Shown in pieces: positions 34,701-43,107 of a DNA stretch of 44,524 nucleotides. How positions within the stretch are numbered: the stretch's first letter is position 1; every line of letters starts with the position of its first letter. Location of the stretch: positions 1 through 44,524 of the forward strand of contig NZ_JAOQMX010000038.1 in NCBI RefSeq assembly GCF_025960985.1. Reading direction: 5' to 3'. This stretch comes from Flavobacterium psychraerolatum (lineage in GTDB: Bacteria; Bacteroidota; Bacteroidia; Flavobacteriales; Flavobacteriaceae). Below the pieces are notes generated by a model that was not told where the DNA came from, ran no database searches, and saw only the letters and a program-made list of their open reading frames with translations. A program made the translations under genes and the position numbers.

Positions 34701-34881
34701 AAGAACCGTCAGAGTTGGTTACAACTCCAGTAGGTATTCCTTTGACTGAAACATTTACACCAGGCAAAGGCAATCGCGCCTGATCTGTTACGACCCCTTG
34801 AATGGTCTTCGTTTGCGACAGCACCGTCTGTGTGCAAATCATTGCCAACGCTATTAGTGCGAATTTTAGCTTGATCATCAT
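31750..34881 (-). CDS. SusC-like TonB-dependent outer-membrane transporter
   Basis: The 1043-residue protein has a signal peptide (1-22, ending VLSQ), a carboxypeptidase-regulatory-like domain (about 25-105: IQGVVTDQARLPLPGVNVSVKG), a plug domain (about 110-240) with the common SusC motif KDASATAIYGSRGSNGVVLITTKKG split over its middle, and a 22-strand barrel ending in YTLGLNLDF. With SusD it imports oligosaccharides into the periplasm using TonB energy. It heads the operon susC-susD-SGBP-GH10, and the candidate AraC-type operator is 258-290 bases upstream. Confidence 0.95.
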   Translation of the reverse strand: MMIKLKFALIALAMICTQTVLSQTKTIQGVVTDQARLPLPGVNVSVKGIPTGVVTNSDGSFVLDKVPANARIIFSFIGFTSKEVAVDNKKTINVSLVEDTNNLDEVVVVGYGSVKKRDVTGAVSTVSAKMIKDQPFTGVDQALQGKVSGVTVTQNSGTPGGGVSIRIRGIASLSGNEPLYVVDGVPINGGDNNDSFNYNSLGGGSGQTKSSALSAINPSDIESMDILKDASATAIYGSRGSNGVVLITTKKGKKGKSVITYETYTGVQQVTKFLDVLNLQDFAKYRASVSTELGQQIPYEFQNPEILGQGTNWQKEIFKNAQMQNHQITISGGKDNTRYYTSMNYFEQDGIVINTGFKRYSMRLNIDTKVNDWFKIGNNLTLSNTKQKLAFNDTENGVISAAVSQSPNIPVRYSDGSFGGPIEGFGNTSANNPVATALNRGNNVDKYKIVGSLFGEISFTKDLTFKSVLGYDFNTTNGSVFYPDITIGTTSTSSISVKQQNQSIFWTLQNYFTYSKTFGKHNFVALLGQEAQQSNYEGISGTRRGYLSNDISTLNLGDSKTATNDNYKGRSSLNSYFTRLNYSFDGKYLLTATLRSDTSSNFGDGYKTGYFPSFAAGWVISNEPFFEGIKGVINHAKFRAGYGEVGNQNIGSYTYGASIVSFPTSFGTGFAQQNIQNPTVQWEKTKASNFGVEIGFFKDALRLDVDYYKKVSSDFLFSEPVPAYLGTNPQQGNLGLGAKVVNLGDIENKGWDISLNTRNISNDNFNWNSSFIFSTFKNKLTSFGDKNSAIYRNFQFNNTLTKTGVGSPVGQFFGYQVDGIYKSEQDIKDSPTPDNEVGANGKVWIGDIKFKDINGNGKIDTGDRTNIGNPIPKFTYSIINNISYKSLDLSIIFLGTQGNKIYNWTRKLTESLGGTGGPYSNQSVAVNNRFIAGVNENTNIPRYVNGDPNANSRVSDRFVEDGSYLRLQNLTLGYTLPESIIKRTKFFSKLRVYMTGQNLFTITKYSGLDPAVGSFSQDALLSGVDNGRYPVARIYTLGLNLDF

Positions 34882-35103
34882 ATTAAATGGTTTTTATTCG
34901 TTAGTTAAATTGTTTTTACTTTTTATCAAAATATTTAATTTTTAAAATTTTAGTGATTCTAAAATATGTGTTCATTCATGTCGTTTTTTTAGCTCCTTTT
35001 TGATAGCCGTTCTTATTGAAAAAATAAAATTTAATTTTCCCAGCATAGTTTGTGTGTTAATGGTTTAATTAAAAAGTTAGGTTAATAAATTAGTTTACTA
35101 AGC

Positions 35104-35111
35104 CAAATTTA
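35104..35111 (-). promoter_or_regulatory. Candidate -7 element of the susC promoter
   Basis: On the minus strand this reads TAAATTTG, an exact match to TAnnTTTG. It lies 223 bases upstream of the susC start, implying a long leader. No good -33 box is found; the direct repeat at 35139-35170 occupies that side, as expected of an activator-dependent promoter. Confidence 0.42.
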
Positions 35112-35138
35112 AAGCAACACTACACCTATTTGATAAAA

Positions 35139-35170
35139 CAAATGATGCAAAATATAGTTCATTTGATGCA
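35139..35170 (-). promoter_or_regulatory. Direct repeat upstream of susC, candidate HTCS operator
   Basis: Two 11-base half-sites, CAAATGATGCA (35139-35149) and CATTTGATGCA (35160-35170), match at 9 of 11 positions and start exactly 21 bases apart, two helical turns. AraC-type DNA-binding domains, as at the C-terminus of the HTCS encoded next door, commonly bind direct repeats at this spacing. The repeat lies just upstream of the -7 element at 35104-35111. Confidence 0.5.
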
Positions 35171-35438
35171 TCGAGCTCTATTGAGACCAATGATTTCGGG
35201 ATATTGTACGTATTGATAAAAAAAAGGTGGTTTTATAAGCAATTATCAATATATAACTGTTATTTTTTTATTAAGTAAAAATAAGTCGCCAACTAAATAC
35301 ATAATGTGCAATGGGTCAAAAAACAAGCACTAGTACTTTCAATCATTTTATCGAATAAAACAACTTTGAATATAGAAACTAATTACCGTCAATTTTCAAC
35401 GTCTTTTTATGATCATTTCCTATTCAAAAGGTACAAAA

Positions 35439-35461
35439 AAAGAGCTCCAATAGAGCTCTTT
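35439..35461 (-). terminator. Intrinsic terminator of the HTCS gene
   Basis: A perfect 9-bp stem (AAAGAGCTC at 35439-35447, GAGCTCTTT at 35453-35461) with a 5-base loop precedes a T run on the minus strand (A run at 35434-35441 on the plus strand). It is 23 bases past the HTCS stop. Confidence 0.85.
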
Positions 35462-35483
35462 GTTATAATAATTAGTTATGTTT

Positions 35484-38400
35484 TTATTCTAAATCCGGTT
35501 TGTTTTTATCCAGCTGTGTGGGTAGATGTCCGTATTTTGCTTTGTAACATTTTGTGAAATAGGAAGCCGAAGTAAACCCAACCTGATAGCTTATTTCGTT
35601 AATACTACTATTTCCTAATTGGATTAATTCTTGCGATTTTTCCAAACGAACATTTCGAATAAATTCATTCACAGTAACTCCCGTTAAAGTTTTAATTTTT
35701 CGATACAATTGACTACGGCTCAAAAACACATTAGATGCTAAAACCTCAACACTCAAATCGGACTCACTGATATTTTCATGAATGTAACTGAGTGCTTTTT
35801 GTATAAATTCATTGTCGAGAGTAGTTGTTTTTTCTTTTGCATTCTTACTAATTCCTTTGTAGAACTTGTCAAACATGATTTGTCTACTATTGATCAATTG
35901 TCCTAAACTGGATTTCAAAACATCCATGTCAAAAGGTTTGCTCATGTACATATCTGCACCCGAATCGATTCCTTCTAATTTGTCTTGAACCAAGGCTTTG
36001 GCCGAAAGCATCAATAACGGAATATGACTCGTTTTTATATCTGCTTTGACTGCTTTACACAATTCAAGACCATTCATTACGGGCATAATCACATCGGTCA
36101 AGATCAAATCGGGCAATTTTTGTTTAGCCAACTCTACCCCTTTTTGACCATTTTCGGCAACAATTACCTTATAACTTTTCTTTAATTCGTCTTTCAAGTA
36201 ATTTCGTAATTCAGTATTGTCTTCAACAATTAAGATCGTGTGTGTAATTTCAGTTGCAATATCTCCTCCGCTACTTTCCTCATTTTCATCAACCACTCCT
36301 TTTTTGATAGATTCCCTCAATACAACTTGATGCTCCTCGTCTAGAATTTCAGCTTCGGTAAAATATTCATTCCCCAACGGAAAAACTACTGTAAATGTAG
36401 TTCCTACTCCCAATGTGCTATCAACTTCAATCTTACCTTTGTGCAATTCGACAAAACCGCGTACCACTTCGAGTCCGATTCCTGTACTACCATAATAGGT
36501 TTTATTAAGATTGTTCACTTGGTAAAAACGATCAAAAATACGTTTGATCTCTTTCTTGTTCAATCCTGCACCCGTATCTTCAATGGCTATTTCAAATGTT
36601 TCAACTTTGCCTAAATTACTTGCCAGCGGTAAAAACATTTTTTTTTGCGAAGCATTAATACTGATCTTTATTTTTCCGTTATCAGCCGTAACTTTGAAGG
36701 CATTCGAAATAATATTAAAAATAATTTTTTCGAACATCTTAGGGTCTAACCAGTCCTGCAGCGATTCTACAGTAGATTCAAATTGTAAATCAATAGCGCG
36801 ACTTGCAGCTTCTTCTTCAAAATAACTGACAATATTTTTGGTGAAACTCACTACCTCTACTTGCTGTACATGCAAGGCCATTTTATTAAACTGTAATTTA
36901 TTAAAATCCATTAACTCATTGATCAATCGGGACAATCGATCTGAACTTTTGTGAATAACAAACAATTTATTCAACACTTCAGCAGGTAAACCAAAGCTTT
37001 TATTTTTTAAAATATCTTCTAGCGGATTGATAATTAGCGTCAATGGTGTTCTAAACTCATGCGAAATATTGGTAAAGAACTGCAATTTCTTTGCATTTAG
37101 TTTTTCGATTTGAACGGCCTTATCTCTTTCGAATTGAATAGCTTGTTTTTCCTCAAAACGTCTTTGCAAATATTTCTTCATGTAAATAGACACCAAGATA
37201 AAAGCCAAGATATATAAGAAATAAGCAAAATTTGTGCGCCAGAATGGTGGCAATACTTCAATGTGTAATTGTAAAGGTTTATCACTCCATACTCCCCCTC
37301 TTTTGGCTGCTTTTACATTAAAAACATAATCACCTGGAGGTAAGTTAGTATAGGTAGCAGCTCTTTTTCCGCCTACATAATTCCATTCTTTCTCAAATCC
37401 TTCTAGGTAATAAGCATACTCATTTTTACCCGGATGCGAATAATTTAGTCCCACATATTCTAATGTAAAAACAGATTGATCGTGCGTTAAAACTAGGTGA
37501 TCCGTCTCTGAAATCACTTTTGTAAGTGGTGAATCTGCATCATTGGGACTTACTGACTTATTGAACAGTTTCAAATCACTAAAATACAATAAGGGTTGCT
37601 TGGTACTTTTTAATATTTGTTTTGGATTGAAATAATTGATTCCTTCATAACTACCAAAATACAAATCACCATTTTGAACTTTTAAAACGGAGTTGTTATT
37701 AAAATCGTTATCCAAAAGTCCATCGTCTTTAGTGAAATTAACCGCTGATTTTTTCTTCAAATCCACTTTGGTAATTCCCGCTTTACCGCTGATCCAAATA
37801 GCACCCTCTTGATCTTCAATAATTGCTGCAACTGATTTTTCGACCAAGCCTTCAAAATTATAGTAAAAGTCAAACGTATTACCCTTGGCTGTGTAGCTAA
37901 AAAGACCTGCTCCATCCGTTCCTATCCAAATTTGTTTGTTTCGAGACTCATACAAAGACAAAACCGATTGGTTTTTTTGCATTTTTTTGTCCTTCATCAT
38001 TTGGTTTTTCAAGGCTACGACCGTAAACTTAAAATTATTGTCATGTGTAACAAGAAATAATCCTAATGTAGACCCCACCCAAATTCTATTATTCGAATCA
38101 ACCAATACTTTTCTAACATCGCCATTAATCAAACCATTTAACGAAAATGGTTTTGAGTTACAATGGTAAAATTTATTTTCGGACGGAACATAATAGTGAA
38201 GTCCTCTCAAATAGGTACCAATCCAGATGATTCCATTCGAATCTTCAGAGAAGCTAAGCATCCTGTTTGACGCGATGCCACTAGTATTGTTTGTATTAAA
38301 ATTGACAAAACTAGAAGCTCCTTTTTTTAGAAAATAAATCCCTCCATCCCAGCTTCCTAACCAAACATTTTCTTTACTATCTACAAAAACAGTTTGAATA

Positions 38401-39659
38401 TCATCACTTTTTAAACCCGATAAAAAGGAAGCATTTTTACTATTGACATGCTTGTTAGCACTCGTAATTGGGTCATAATAGTCAACGCCACCGCCTTCAA
38501 GACTAATCCACAATTTACCTGCTTTATCCTTTGCTATTCCTGTTACAGATTTTGCTTGTAGTGCATTTTCTTTATTATAAAGATTGCTACCTATAGCATT
38601 AAACTTACTGTATAATTTGTCAAAAACATCAACTCCTTGATTGTAGTAACCCAACCAAACTCTATTTTCTTTATCGGCAAATAGAGACCAAACCGAATTT
38701 GATTTTAAACTATTATTCTCTGCTTTGTTGTTGATATATTTTTTAAGAATCGCTCCTTGCTCATCAACCAGAAACAACCCATCATTTTCTGTTGCGCACA
38801 AGATGGAATTGCCTTCTCCTTGCAGTAGCGCCATCACTCTCTTCTTGGTGATTGGAAATGACTTTTGAGAAAAACCTGCTGCATCTTTCGTTACTTTTAC
38901 CAGTCCGTCGTAGAATGTTCCCAACCATATATTTTGCTTTCGATCAAGAACAATTGATTCGATATATTGATTGAAAATGATTTTTCCTGTCCTATCTCGT
39001 ACGTTTTTTGCAACTGTTGCCCCTGCTTGTAGAGACTTTAAGCCATAACTAGTTCCAATATAAATGGTACCGTCTTTACTCTTGGTCAAACAATTGATTT
39101 GGTAATTTGTATAAGTAGCCACTTCCGACTTTAAAAAGGTGACTTTTGCTGTCTTTAAATTAAATTTAAAGATACCTCTCCCGTAGGTACCAATTATCAA
39201 GTTACCAAAATTATCTTGGATAATACTTTTGACAGCAACATCAACTTTCGCGCCTTTAGTGTGAGTCACTTTCAGGTCAATAGTTTCAAATTTATTGATT
39301 TCTCTATTGTAAAAACAAATTCCTTGGTCTGTACCTATCCATAATTTATTGTTTGCATCGACGTAAGTACAATAGATAATGTTACTTATGATTGAACTTT
39401 CTTTTTGCCAGTCATTTTCAAAAACAGTATAACTTATTCCATCATATTTATACAAACCAGCACCATAGGTCCCAATCCATATGTAGCCATATTGATCCTG
39501 AGTAATGCAAGAAACACCCCTTTTCGATATTCCCTCGTTGATATTTATAAATTGATAGCCCTCATACATTTTTTGAGAAAATGCAGCAGTAGAAATTAAG
39601 CTTATCAGCAGTACTGAAAGCATTAATTTAAAGAAATTCATCGTTTTAATTATTTTCAA
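35484..39659 (-). CDS. Hybrid two-component system regulator (HTCS) of the xylan locus
   Basis: The 1391-residue one-protein sensor-regulator has, in order: a signal sequence (1-28); two periplasmic propellers of Reg_prop repeats (about 30-720; for example GYIWIGTYGAGLYKYDG and NKLWIGTDQGICFYNR); a Y_Y_Y domain (about 735-800, with YAYYLEGFEKEWNYVG); a membrane segment (about 806-826); a histidine kinase with phospho-acceptor His near 866 in NISHEFRTPLT and an ATP-binding domain (IEDTGAGLNKKEI, GSTGIGLEV); a receiver domain with acceptor Asp near 1189 in LILTDVIMP; and an AraC helix-turn-helix (about 1290-1385). HTCS proteins sense a specific oligosaccharide in the periplasm and activate the neighbouring susC promoter; a xylo-oligosaccharide is inferred here. 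The gene is monocistronic. Confidence 0.96.
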   Translation of the reverse strand: MKIIKTMNFFKLMLSVLLISLISTAAFSQKMYEGYQFININEGISKRGVSCITQDQYGYIWIGTYGAGLYKYDGISYTVFENDWQKESSIISNIIYCTYVDANNKLWIGTDQGICFYNREINKFETIDLKVTHTKGAKVDVAVKSIIQDNFGNLIIGTYGRGIFKFNLKTAKVTFLKSEVATYTNYQINCLTKSKDGTIYIGTSYGLKSLQAGATVAKNVRDRTGKIIFNQYIESIVLDRKQNIWLGTFYDGLVKVTKDAAGFSQKSFPITKKRVMALLQGEGNSILCATENDGLFLVDEQGAILKKYINNKAENNSLKSNSVWSLFADKENRVWLGYYNQGVDVFDKLYSKFNAIGSNLYNKENALQAKSVTGIAKDKAGKLWISLEGGGVDYYDPITSANKHVNSKNASFLSGLKSDDIQTVFVDSKENVWLGSWDGGIYFLKKGASSFVNFNTNNTSGIASNRMLSFSEDSNGIIWIGTYLRGLHYYVPSENKFYHCNSKPFSLNGLINGDVRKVLVDSNNRIWVGSTLGLFLVTHDNNFKFTVVALKNQMMKDKKMQKNQSVLSLYESRNKQIWIGTDGAGLFSYTAKGNTFDFYYNFEGLVEKSVAAIIEDQEGAIWISGKAGITKVDLKKKSAVNFTKDDGLLDNDFNNNSVLKVQNGDLYFGSYEGINYFNPKQILKSTKQPLLYFSDLKLFNKSVSPNDADSPLTKVISETDHLVLTHDQSVFTLEYVGLNYSHPGKNEYAYYLEGFEKEWNYVGGKRAATYTNLPPGDYVFNVKAAKRGGVWSDKPLQLHIEVLPPFWRTNFAYFLYILAFILVSIYMKKYLQRRFEEKQAIQFERDKAVQIEKLNAKKLQFFTNISHEFRTPLTLIINPLEDILKNKSFGLPAEVLNKLFVIHKSSDRLSRLINELMDFNKLQFNKMALHVQQVEVVSFTKNIVSYFEEEAASRAIDLQFESTVESLQDWLDPKMFEKIIFNIISNAFKVTADNGKIKISINASQKKMFLPLASNLGKVETFEIAIEDTGAGLNKKEIKRIFDRFYQVNNLNKTYYGSTGIGLEVVRGFVELHKGKIEVDSTLGVGTTFTVVFPLGNEYFTEAEILDEEHQVVLRESIKKGVVDENEESSGGDIATEITHTILIVEDNTELRNYLKDELKKSYKVIVAENGQKGVELAKQKLPDLILTDVIMPVMNGLELCKAVKADIKTSHIPLLMLSAKALVQDKLEGIDSGADMYMSKPFDMDVLKSSLGQLINSRQIMFDKFYKGISKNAKEKTTTLDNEFIQKALSYIHENISESDLSVEVLASNVFLSRSQLYRKIKTLTGVTVNEFIRNVRLEKSQELIQLGNSSINEISYQVGFTSASYFTKCYKAKYGHLPTQLDKNKPDLE

Positions 39660-40003
39660 GCTAGGTTGTATTTTATTTTATTCGAAAGTGATATTATCCT
39701 TTATAATCGACATGTTGACTGATGATAAATCCAGTCAAACAGCAACTAACAGCTTCTAATTTACAATAAATATCTCAACAATTTTTAACTAAATTTTAAC
39801 TTCATAAAAATAAGCACGCCTAAGCTCCTTATTGAAAGATGAATCCAAAGCAAACCCTTCAACTTTAAGCAATAACGAATACTATTTTAAAACATCACCT
39901 ACTATTTCCTAATTTATTCGAACTAATTTCTTATCTATTCAAATAAAACGAGACCGTTTATCGGATTCTTCCTTTATTTCGAAAAACAACTTAAATAAAG
40001 TGT
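39660..40003. other. Intergenic region upstream of the HTCS gene
   Basis: The 344-base AT-rich gap must hold the HTCS promoter and the end of the pentose operon. I see no exact TAnnTTTG on the minus strand and no strong hairpin. Confidence 0.5.
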
Positions 40004-40987
40004 CTATATATTATCTACCGGATAAATAATTCCCGCTTCTTTACGCACGTGGTCTGCGATAGTGATTAAGTCCAAACTATTTTGATGTGACCACATTTCG
40101 CTTTCAATTTTATTTGCAGCGATGCATTTATGACATTCTTCGATTTCATAGGTAAAACCTTTTCCTTTTGTAGGTAAATCAAACTTCGTTTCTACCTCAT
40201 CTTGAAACAGCGAAAAACTCTGAGCTTCATGCCAAAGCGGGTCAATTACAATTCGCCCTTTTTCTCCGCTTATCGTAGCATGCATGTTGGTTCTAGCTAT
40301 AAAACTACTATGTAAAACCGCTTGCGCTGTTGAATAATTCAAAAGCATGGTGGTTTGTTTGTCGGCTCCGCCTTCATAAAAGAGTGAAGATGCCGCAATG
40401 TTTTCGGGTTTTCCCAAAATCATATAGGATAAAAACAAGGGATAAACACCCATGTCTAATAATGATCCACCGCCCAGATTCACATCTTCTAGGCGGTTTT
40501 GACCATTGTTCATTATAAAGCCAAAATCGGCATTTATGTATTGTATTTTCCCTAATTCACCCGCTCTTATTTTTGATAAAACAGCTGTAAAAGTAGGATT
40601 GAATCGGGTCCAGAAAGCCTCCATAAAAAAACGATTATTTTCTTTGGAAGCTGCAATCATTTGCGAAGCTTGTACAAAGTTGATCGCAATTGGTTTTTCG
40701 CAAAGCACATGCTTTTTAGCATTTAGTGCTTGTATGCTCAAACTAGCATGCGAATCATGTGGCGTAGCGATATAAATAATATCAACTTGATCATCATTAA
40801 TGAGCGAATCGTAATCTCCGTAGCTTTTTACAGCACTAAACGTAGAACCAAATTCGGTCGCTTTTTCTAGTGATCGAGACGCTACAGCATACAACTGTGC
40901 ATTTTCAACCAAAGCTAAATCACGTGCAAATTGCTCGGCAATATTCCCTAAACCTATAATTCCCCATTTGATTTTATTTTCGCTCAT
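40004..40987 (-). CDS. Gfo/Idh/MocA-family NAD(P)-dependent oxidoreductase
   Basis: The cytosolic protein of about 327 residues has the N-terminal Rossmann motif IKWGIIGLGNIAEQFARDL (GxGxxA type), IYIATPHDSHASLSIQAL, the conserved EKP in HVLCEKPIAI and a C-terminal alpha/beta domain with GGGSLLDMGVYPL. Family members oxidise or reduce sugars and polyols with NAD(P). The frame extends upstream to 41038, but Met at 40987 (MSENKIKWG) is the better start because it sits directly before the Rossmann strand; the extra 17 residues lie in intergenic-like sequence. It follows the transketolase genes on the same strand after a repeat-bearing gap. A xylose or xylose-derived substrate is possible by context only. 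Confidence 0.9.
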   Translation of the reverse strand: MSENKIKWGIIGLGNIAEQFARDLALVENAQLYAVASRSLEKATEFGSTFSAVKSYGDYDSLINDDQVDIIYIATPHDSHASLSIQALNAKKHVLCEKPIAINFVQASQMIAASKENNRFFMEAFWTRFNPTFTAVLSKIRAGELGKIQYINADFGFIMNNGQNRLEDVNLGGGSLLDMGVYPLFLSYMILGKPENIAASSLFYEGGADKQTTMLLNYSTAQAVLHSSFIARTNMHATISGEKGRIVIDPLWHEAQSFSLFQDEVETKFDLPTKGKGFTYEIEECHKCIAANKIESEMWSHQNSLDLITIADHVRKEAGIIYPVDNI

Positions 40988-41040
40988 CTTGATAATTTTT
41001 AAAAGTTGAAATGTGTAAGGATTTAGCCAAAGGAACATAA

Positions 41041-41145
41041 ATGTTTTGGCTAAAGCCCTATTGCAATTTAATAAGAACCGTTGACTAAAGTCAACGGCTA
41101 TTGATGCCAGACTTCACCAGAATCACTGATGATAGTCAACGGCAA
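41041..41145. repeat. Palindromic intergenic repeat element
   Basis: GGCTAAAGCC (41048-41057) is followed by a perfect hairpin, CCGTTGACT (41078-41086) with AGTCAACGG (41089-41097), and by a further AGTCAACGG at 41134-41142. The combination looks like a dispersed flavobacterial repeat of REP type. It could also stop or slow transcription between the transketolase and oxidoreductase genes. Confidence 0.5.
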
Positions 41146-41146
41146 T

Positions 41147-42118
41147 TTATTTACGACTCATCACTTTTTGAACGGCTTTTAAAATAGCTTCACTATTCAA
41201 ACCATATTTAGCCATCAATTGTGCTGGAGTTCCGCTTTCGCCAAAGGTATCTTTGGTAGCCACATACTCTTGTGGTGTAGGCGTATTTAAGGATAATAAT
41301 CCCGCGACACTTTCACCTAAACCACCTAAATAATTGTGCTCTTCACAAGTAACAACACAACCTGTTTTGGCAACCGATTTTAAAATCGCTGCATCGTCTA
41401 ATGGTTTTATGGTGTGAATGTTGATTACTTCAGCACTAATACCCATAGCTTCTAATTGCTCAGATGCTTGTAAAGCTTCCCAAACCAAATGTCCTGTAGC
41501 AACAATAGTTACATCTGTACCTTCAGTTAATTGTATAGCTTTTCCAATTACAAATTTATTTTCGTTTGCAACATCGGTATATTTAGGCATAAATATTGGC
41601 ACTACTGGACGTCCAAAACGTAAGTATACTGGGCCGTGGTGTTCAGCAATTGCAATAGTAGCTGCTTCTGTTTGGTTGTAATCACAGGTATTAATAACGG
41701 TCATACCTGGTAACATCTTCATCATTCCGATATCTTCTAATATCTGATGCGTTGCTCCATCTTCACCCAAAGTTAATCCTGCGTGAGAAGCACAAATTTT
41801 CACATTTTTATCAGAATACGCAACAGATTGACGAATTTGATCGTACACTCTTCCTGTTGAAAAGTTGGCGAAAGTTCCTGTAAACGGAATCTTGCCACCG
41901 ATAGAAAGTCCTGCTGCAATACAAATCATATTTGCTTCGGCAATACCGATTTGAAAAAAACGTTCTGGGTTTTCTTCAATAAATTTTTCCATTTTAAGCG
42001 AACCAATAAGATCCGCACAAAGTGCAACAACATTAGGATTTGTTCTTCCTAATTCGGCAAGACCAGCTCCAAAACCAGAGCGCGTGTCTTTTTGTTCGGT
42101 AAATGTATATTTTTTCAT
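41147..42118 (-). CDS. Transketolase, C-terminal subunit
   Basis: This subunit of about 323 residues carries the pyrimidine-binding and C-terminal domains of a split transketolase, with GFGAGLAELGRTNPNVVALCADL, FFQIGIAEANMICIAAGLS and LTLGEDGATHQILEDI. The Glu in IAEAN is the conserved residue that activates the thiamine cofactor. Start at 42118 (MKKYTFTEQKD) is preferred to the longer frame to 42187, whose extra 23 residues have no family counterpart. The partner gene is upstream at 42263. Together they move two-carbon units in the non-oxidative pentose phosphate pathway, feeding xylulose 5-phosphate into glycolysis. Confidence 0.93.
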   Translation of the reverse strand: MKKYTFTEQKDTRSGFGAGLAELGRTNPNVVALCADLIGSLKMEKFIEENPERFFQIGIAEANMICIAAGLSIGGKIPFTGTFANFSTGRVYDQIRQSVAYSDKNVKICASHAGLTLGEDGATHQILEDIGMMKMLPGMTVINTCDYNQTEAATIAIAEHHGPVYLRFGRPVVPIFMPKYTDVANENKFVIGKAIQLTEGTDVTIVATGHLVWEALQASEQLEAMGISAEVINIHTIKPLDDAAILKSVAKTGCVVTCEEHNYLGGLGESVAGLLSLNTPTPQEYVATKDTFGESGTPAQLMAKYGLNSEAILKAVQKVMSRK

Positions 42119-42218
42119 TGTTGTAAATTCAAAGATTAAAAAAAGAATAATAGAAAGATTTTTAGCGACATTCTGAAAACTGATCACTCATCCCAACTCT
42201 TAAGCAGTAATCAAAGAA

Positions 42219-42260
42219 ACTGATAACTGAGATTGAGACTGAATACTGAGACTGAAAACT
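42219..42260. repeat. Short degenerate tandem ACTGA-type repeat
   Basis: Units of the kind ACTGAGA(C/T)TGA and ACTGAAA recur in tandem between the two transketolase genes. Similar ACTGA-rich runs are, as I recall, frequent between flavobacterial genes. No coding or regulatory meaning is evident. Confidence 0.45.
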
Positions 42261-42262
42261 TT

Positions 42263-43105
42263 CTAATAATCCCCCAAAGTTTCTGGATTTTGTCCTAATG
42301 CGTTTGCTAATTGCTCATCACTAGGTGCTTTTCCGTGCCATGCGTGTGTATGCATCATAAAATCAACACCATTCCCCATCATTGTATGCAACAAAACACA
42401 AACTGGTTTTCCTTTTCCAGTTCTAGATTTGGCTTCTTTCATTCCAGCAATAACTGCTTCGATATTATTTCCTTCTTTGATTTCGATCACATCCCAATCA
42501 AAAGCAATAAATTTATCCTTCAAACTTCCCATGCACAAAACAGTGTCTGTAGAACCGTCGATTTGTTGCCCGTTAAAGTCGATTGTAGCAATAAGATTAT
42601 CCACTTTTTTTGCAGAAGCATACATGATTGCTTCCCAATTTTGGCCTTCTTGCAATTCTCCGTCGCCGTGAAGTGTATAGACTAAATTAGTGTCTTTATT
42701 TAGTTTTTTTGCTTGTGCTGCACCAATCCCCACAGACAATCCTTGACCTAAAGATCCTGAAGCAATACGTACGCCAGGTAAACCATCGTGAGTTGTTGGG
42801 TGCCCTTGCAATCTTGAATTTAATAGTCTAAAAGTACTTAATTCCGAAACAGGAAAATAACCACGTCGTGCTAGAACACTATAAAAAACTGGCGAAATAT
42901 GACCATTAGATAGAAAGAATAAATCTTCATCTTGACCTACCATTTCAAATTCTGGTTTCAATTCCATTAGTTCATTATACAATGCAACTAAAAACTCCGT
43001 ACAACCCAAAGAAGCCCCAGGATGTCCCGAGTTTACTTTGTGTACCATTCTTAAAATATCTCTTCTGGTTTGAGATACATTATCTTGTAATTGTGAAATT
43101 TCCAT
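42263..43105 (-). CDS. Transketolase, N-terminal subunit
   Basis: The 280-residue thiamine-diphosphate-binding half of a split transketolase has RMVHKVNSGHPGASLGCTEF near 20-38, LQGHPTTHDGLPGVRIASGSLGQGL in two parts near 98-124 and the cofactor motif HGDGELQEGQNWEA near 145-158 with NGQQIDG after it. Catalytic and metal-binding residues appear present. It begins 2 bases after the transaldolase gene, so they are co-transcribed. Split transketolases are common outside the gamma-proteobacteria; both halves are needed for activity. Confidence 0.94.
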   Translation of the reverse strand: MEISQLQDNVSQTRRDILRMVHKVNSGHPGASLGCTEFLVALYNELMELKPEFEMVGQDEDLFFLSNGHISPVFYSVLARRGYFPVSELSTFRLLNSRLQGHPTTHDGLPGVRIASGSLGQGLSVGIGAAQAKKLNKDTNLVYTLHGDGELQEGQNWEAIMYASAKKVDNLIATIDFNGQQIDGSTDTVLCMGSLKDKFIAFDWDVIEIKEGNNIEAVIAGMKEAKSRTGKGKPVCVLLHTMMGNGVDFMMHTHAWHGKAPSDEQLANALGQNPETLGDY

Positions 43106-43107
43106 AA

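Larger units (their letters stand above)
34882..35438. other. susC upstream region without genes
   Basis: No credible gene is present. Besides the candidate operator and -7 element there is a long AT-rich leader (34882-35100) with no obvious riboswitch. An 83-residue plus-strand frame at 35306-35557 overlaps the HTCS terminator and its 3' end and is not a gene. Confidence 0.5.

Noticed and set aside
40988..41038. N-terminal extension of the Gfo/Idh/MocA protein
   Set aside because: The 17 extra residues precede the Rossmann strand without family counterpart; the Met at 40987 is the better start.
42119..42187. N-terminal extension of the transketolase C-terminal subunit
   Set aside because: The extra 23 residues are hydrophobic by chance in AT-rich spacer; a signal-like start makes no sense for a cytosolic enzyme.
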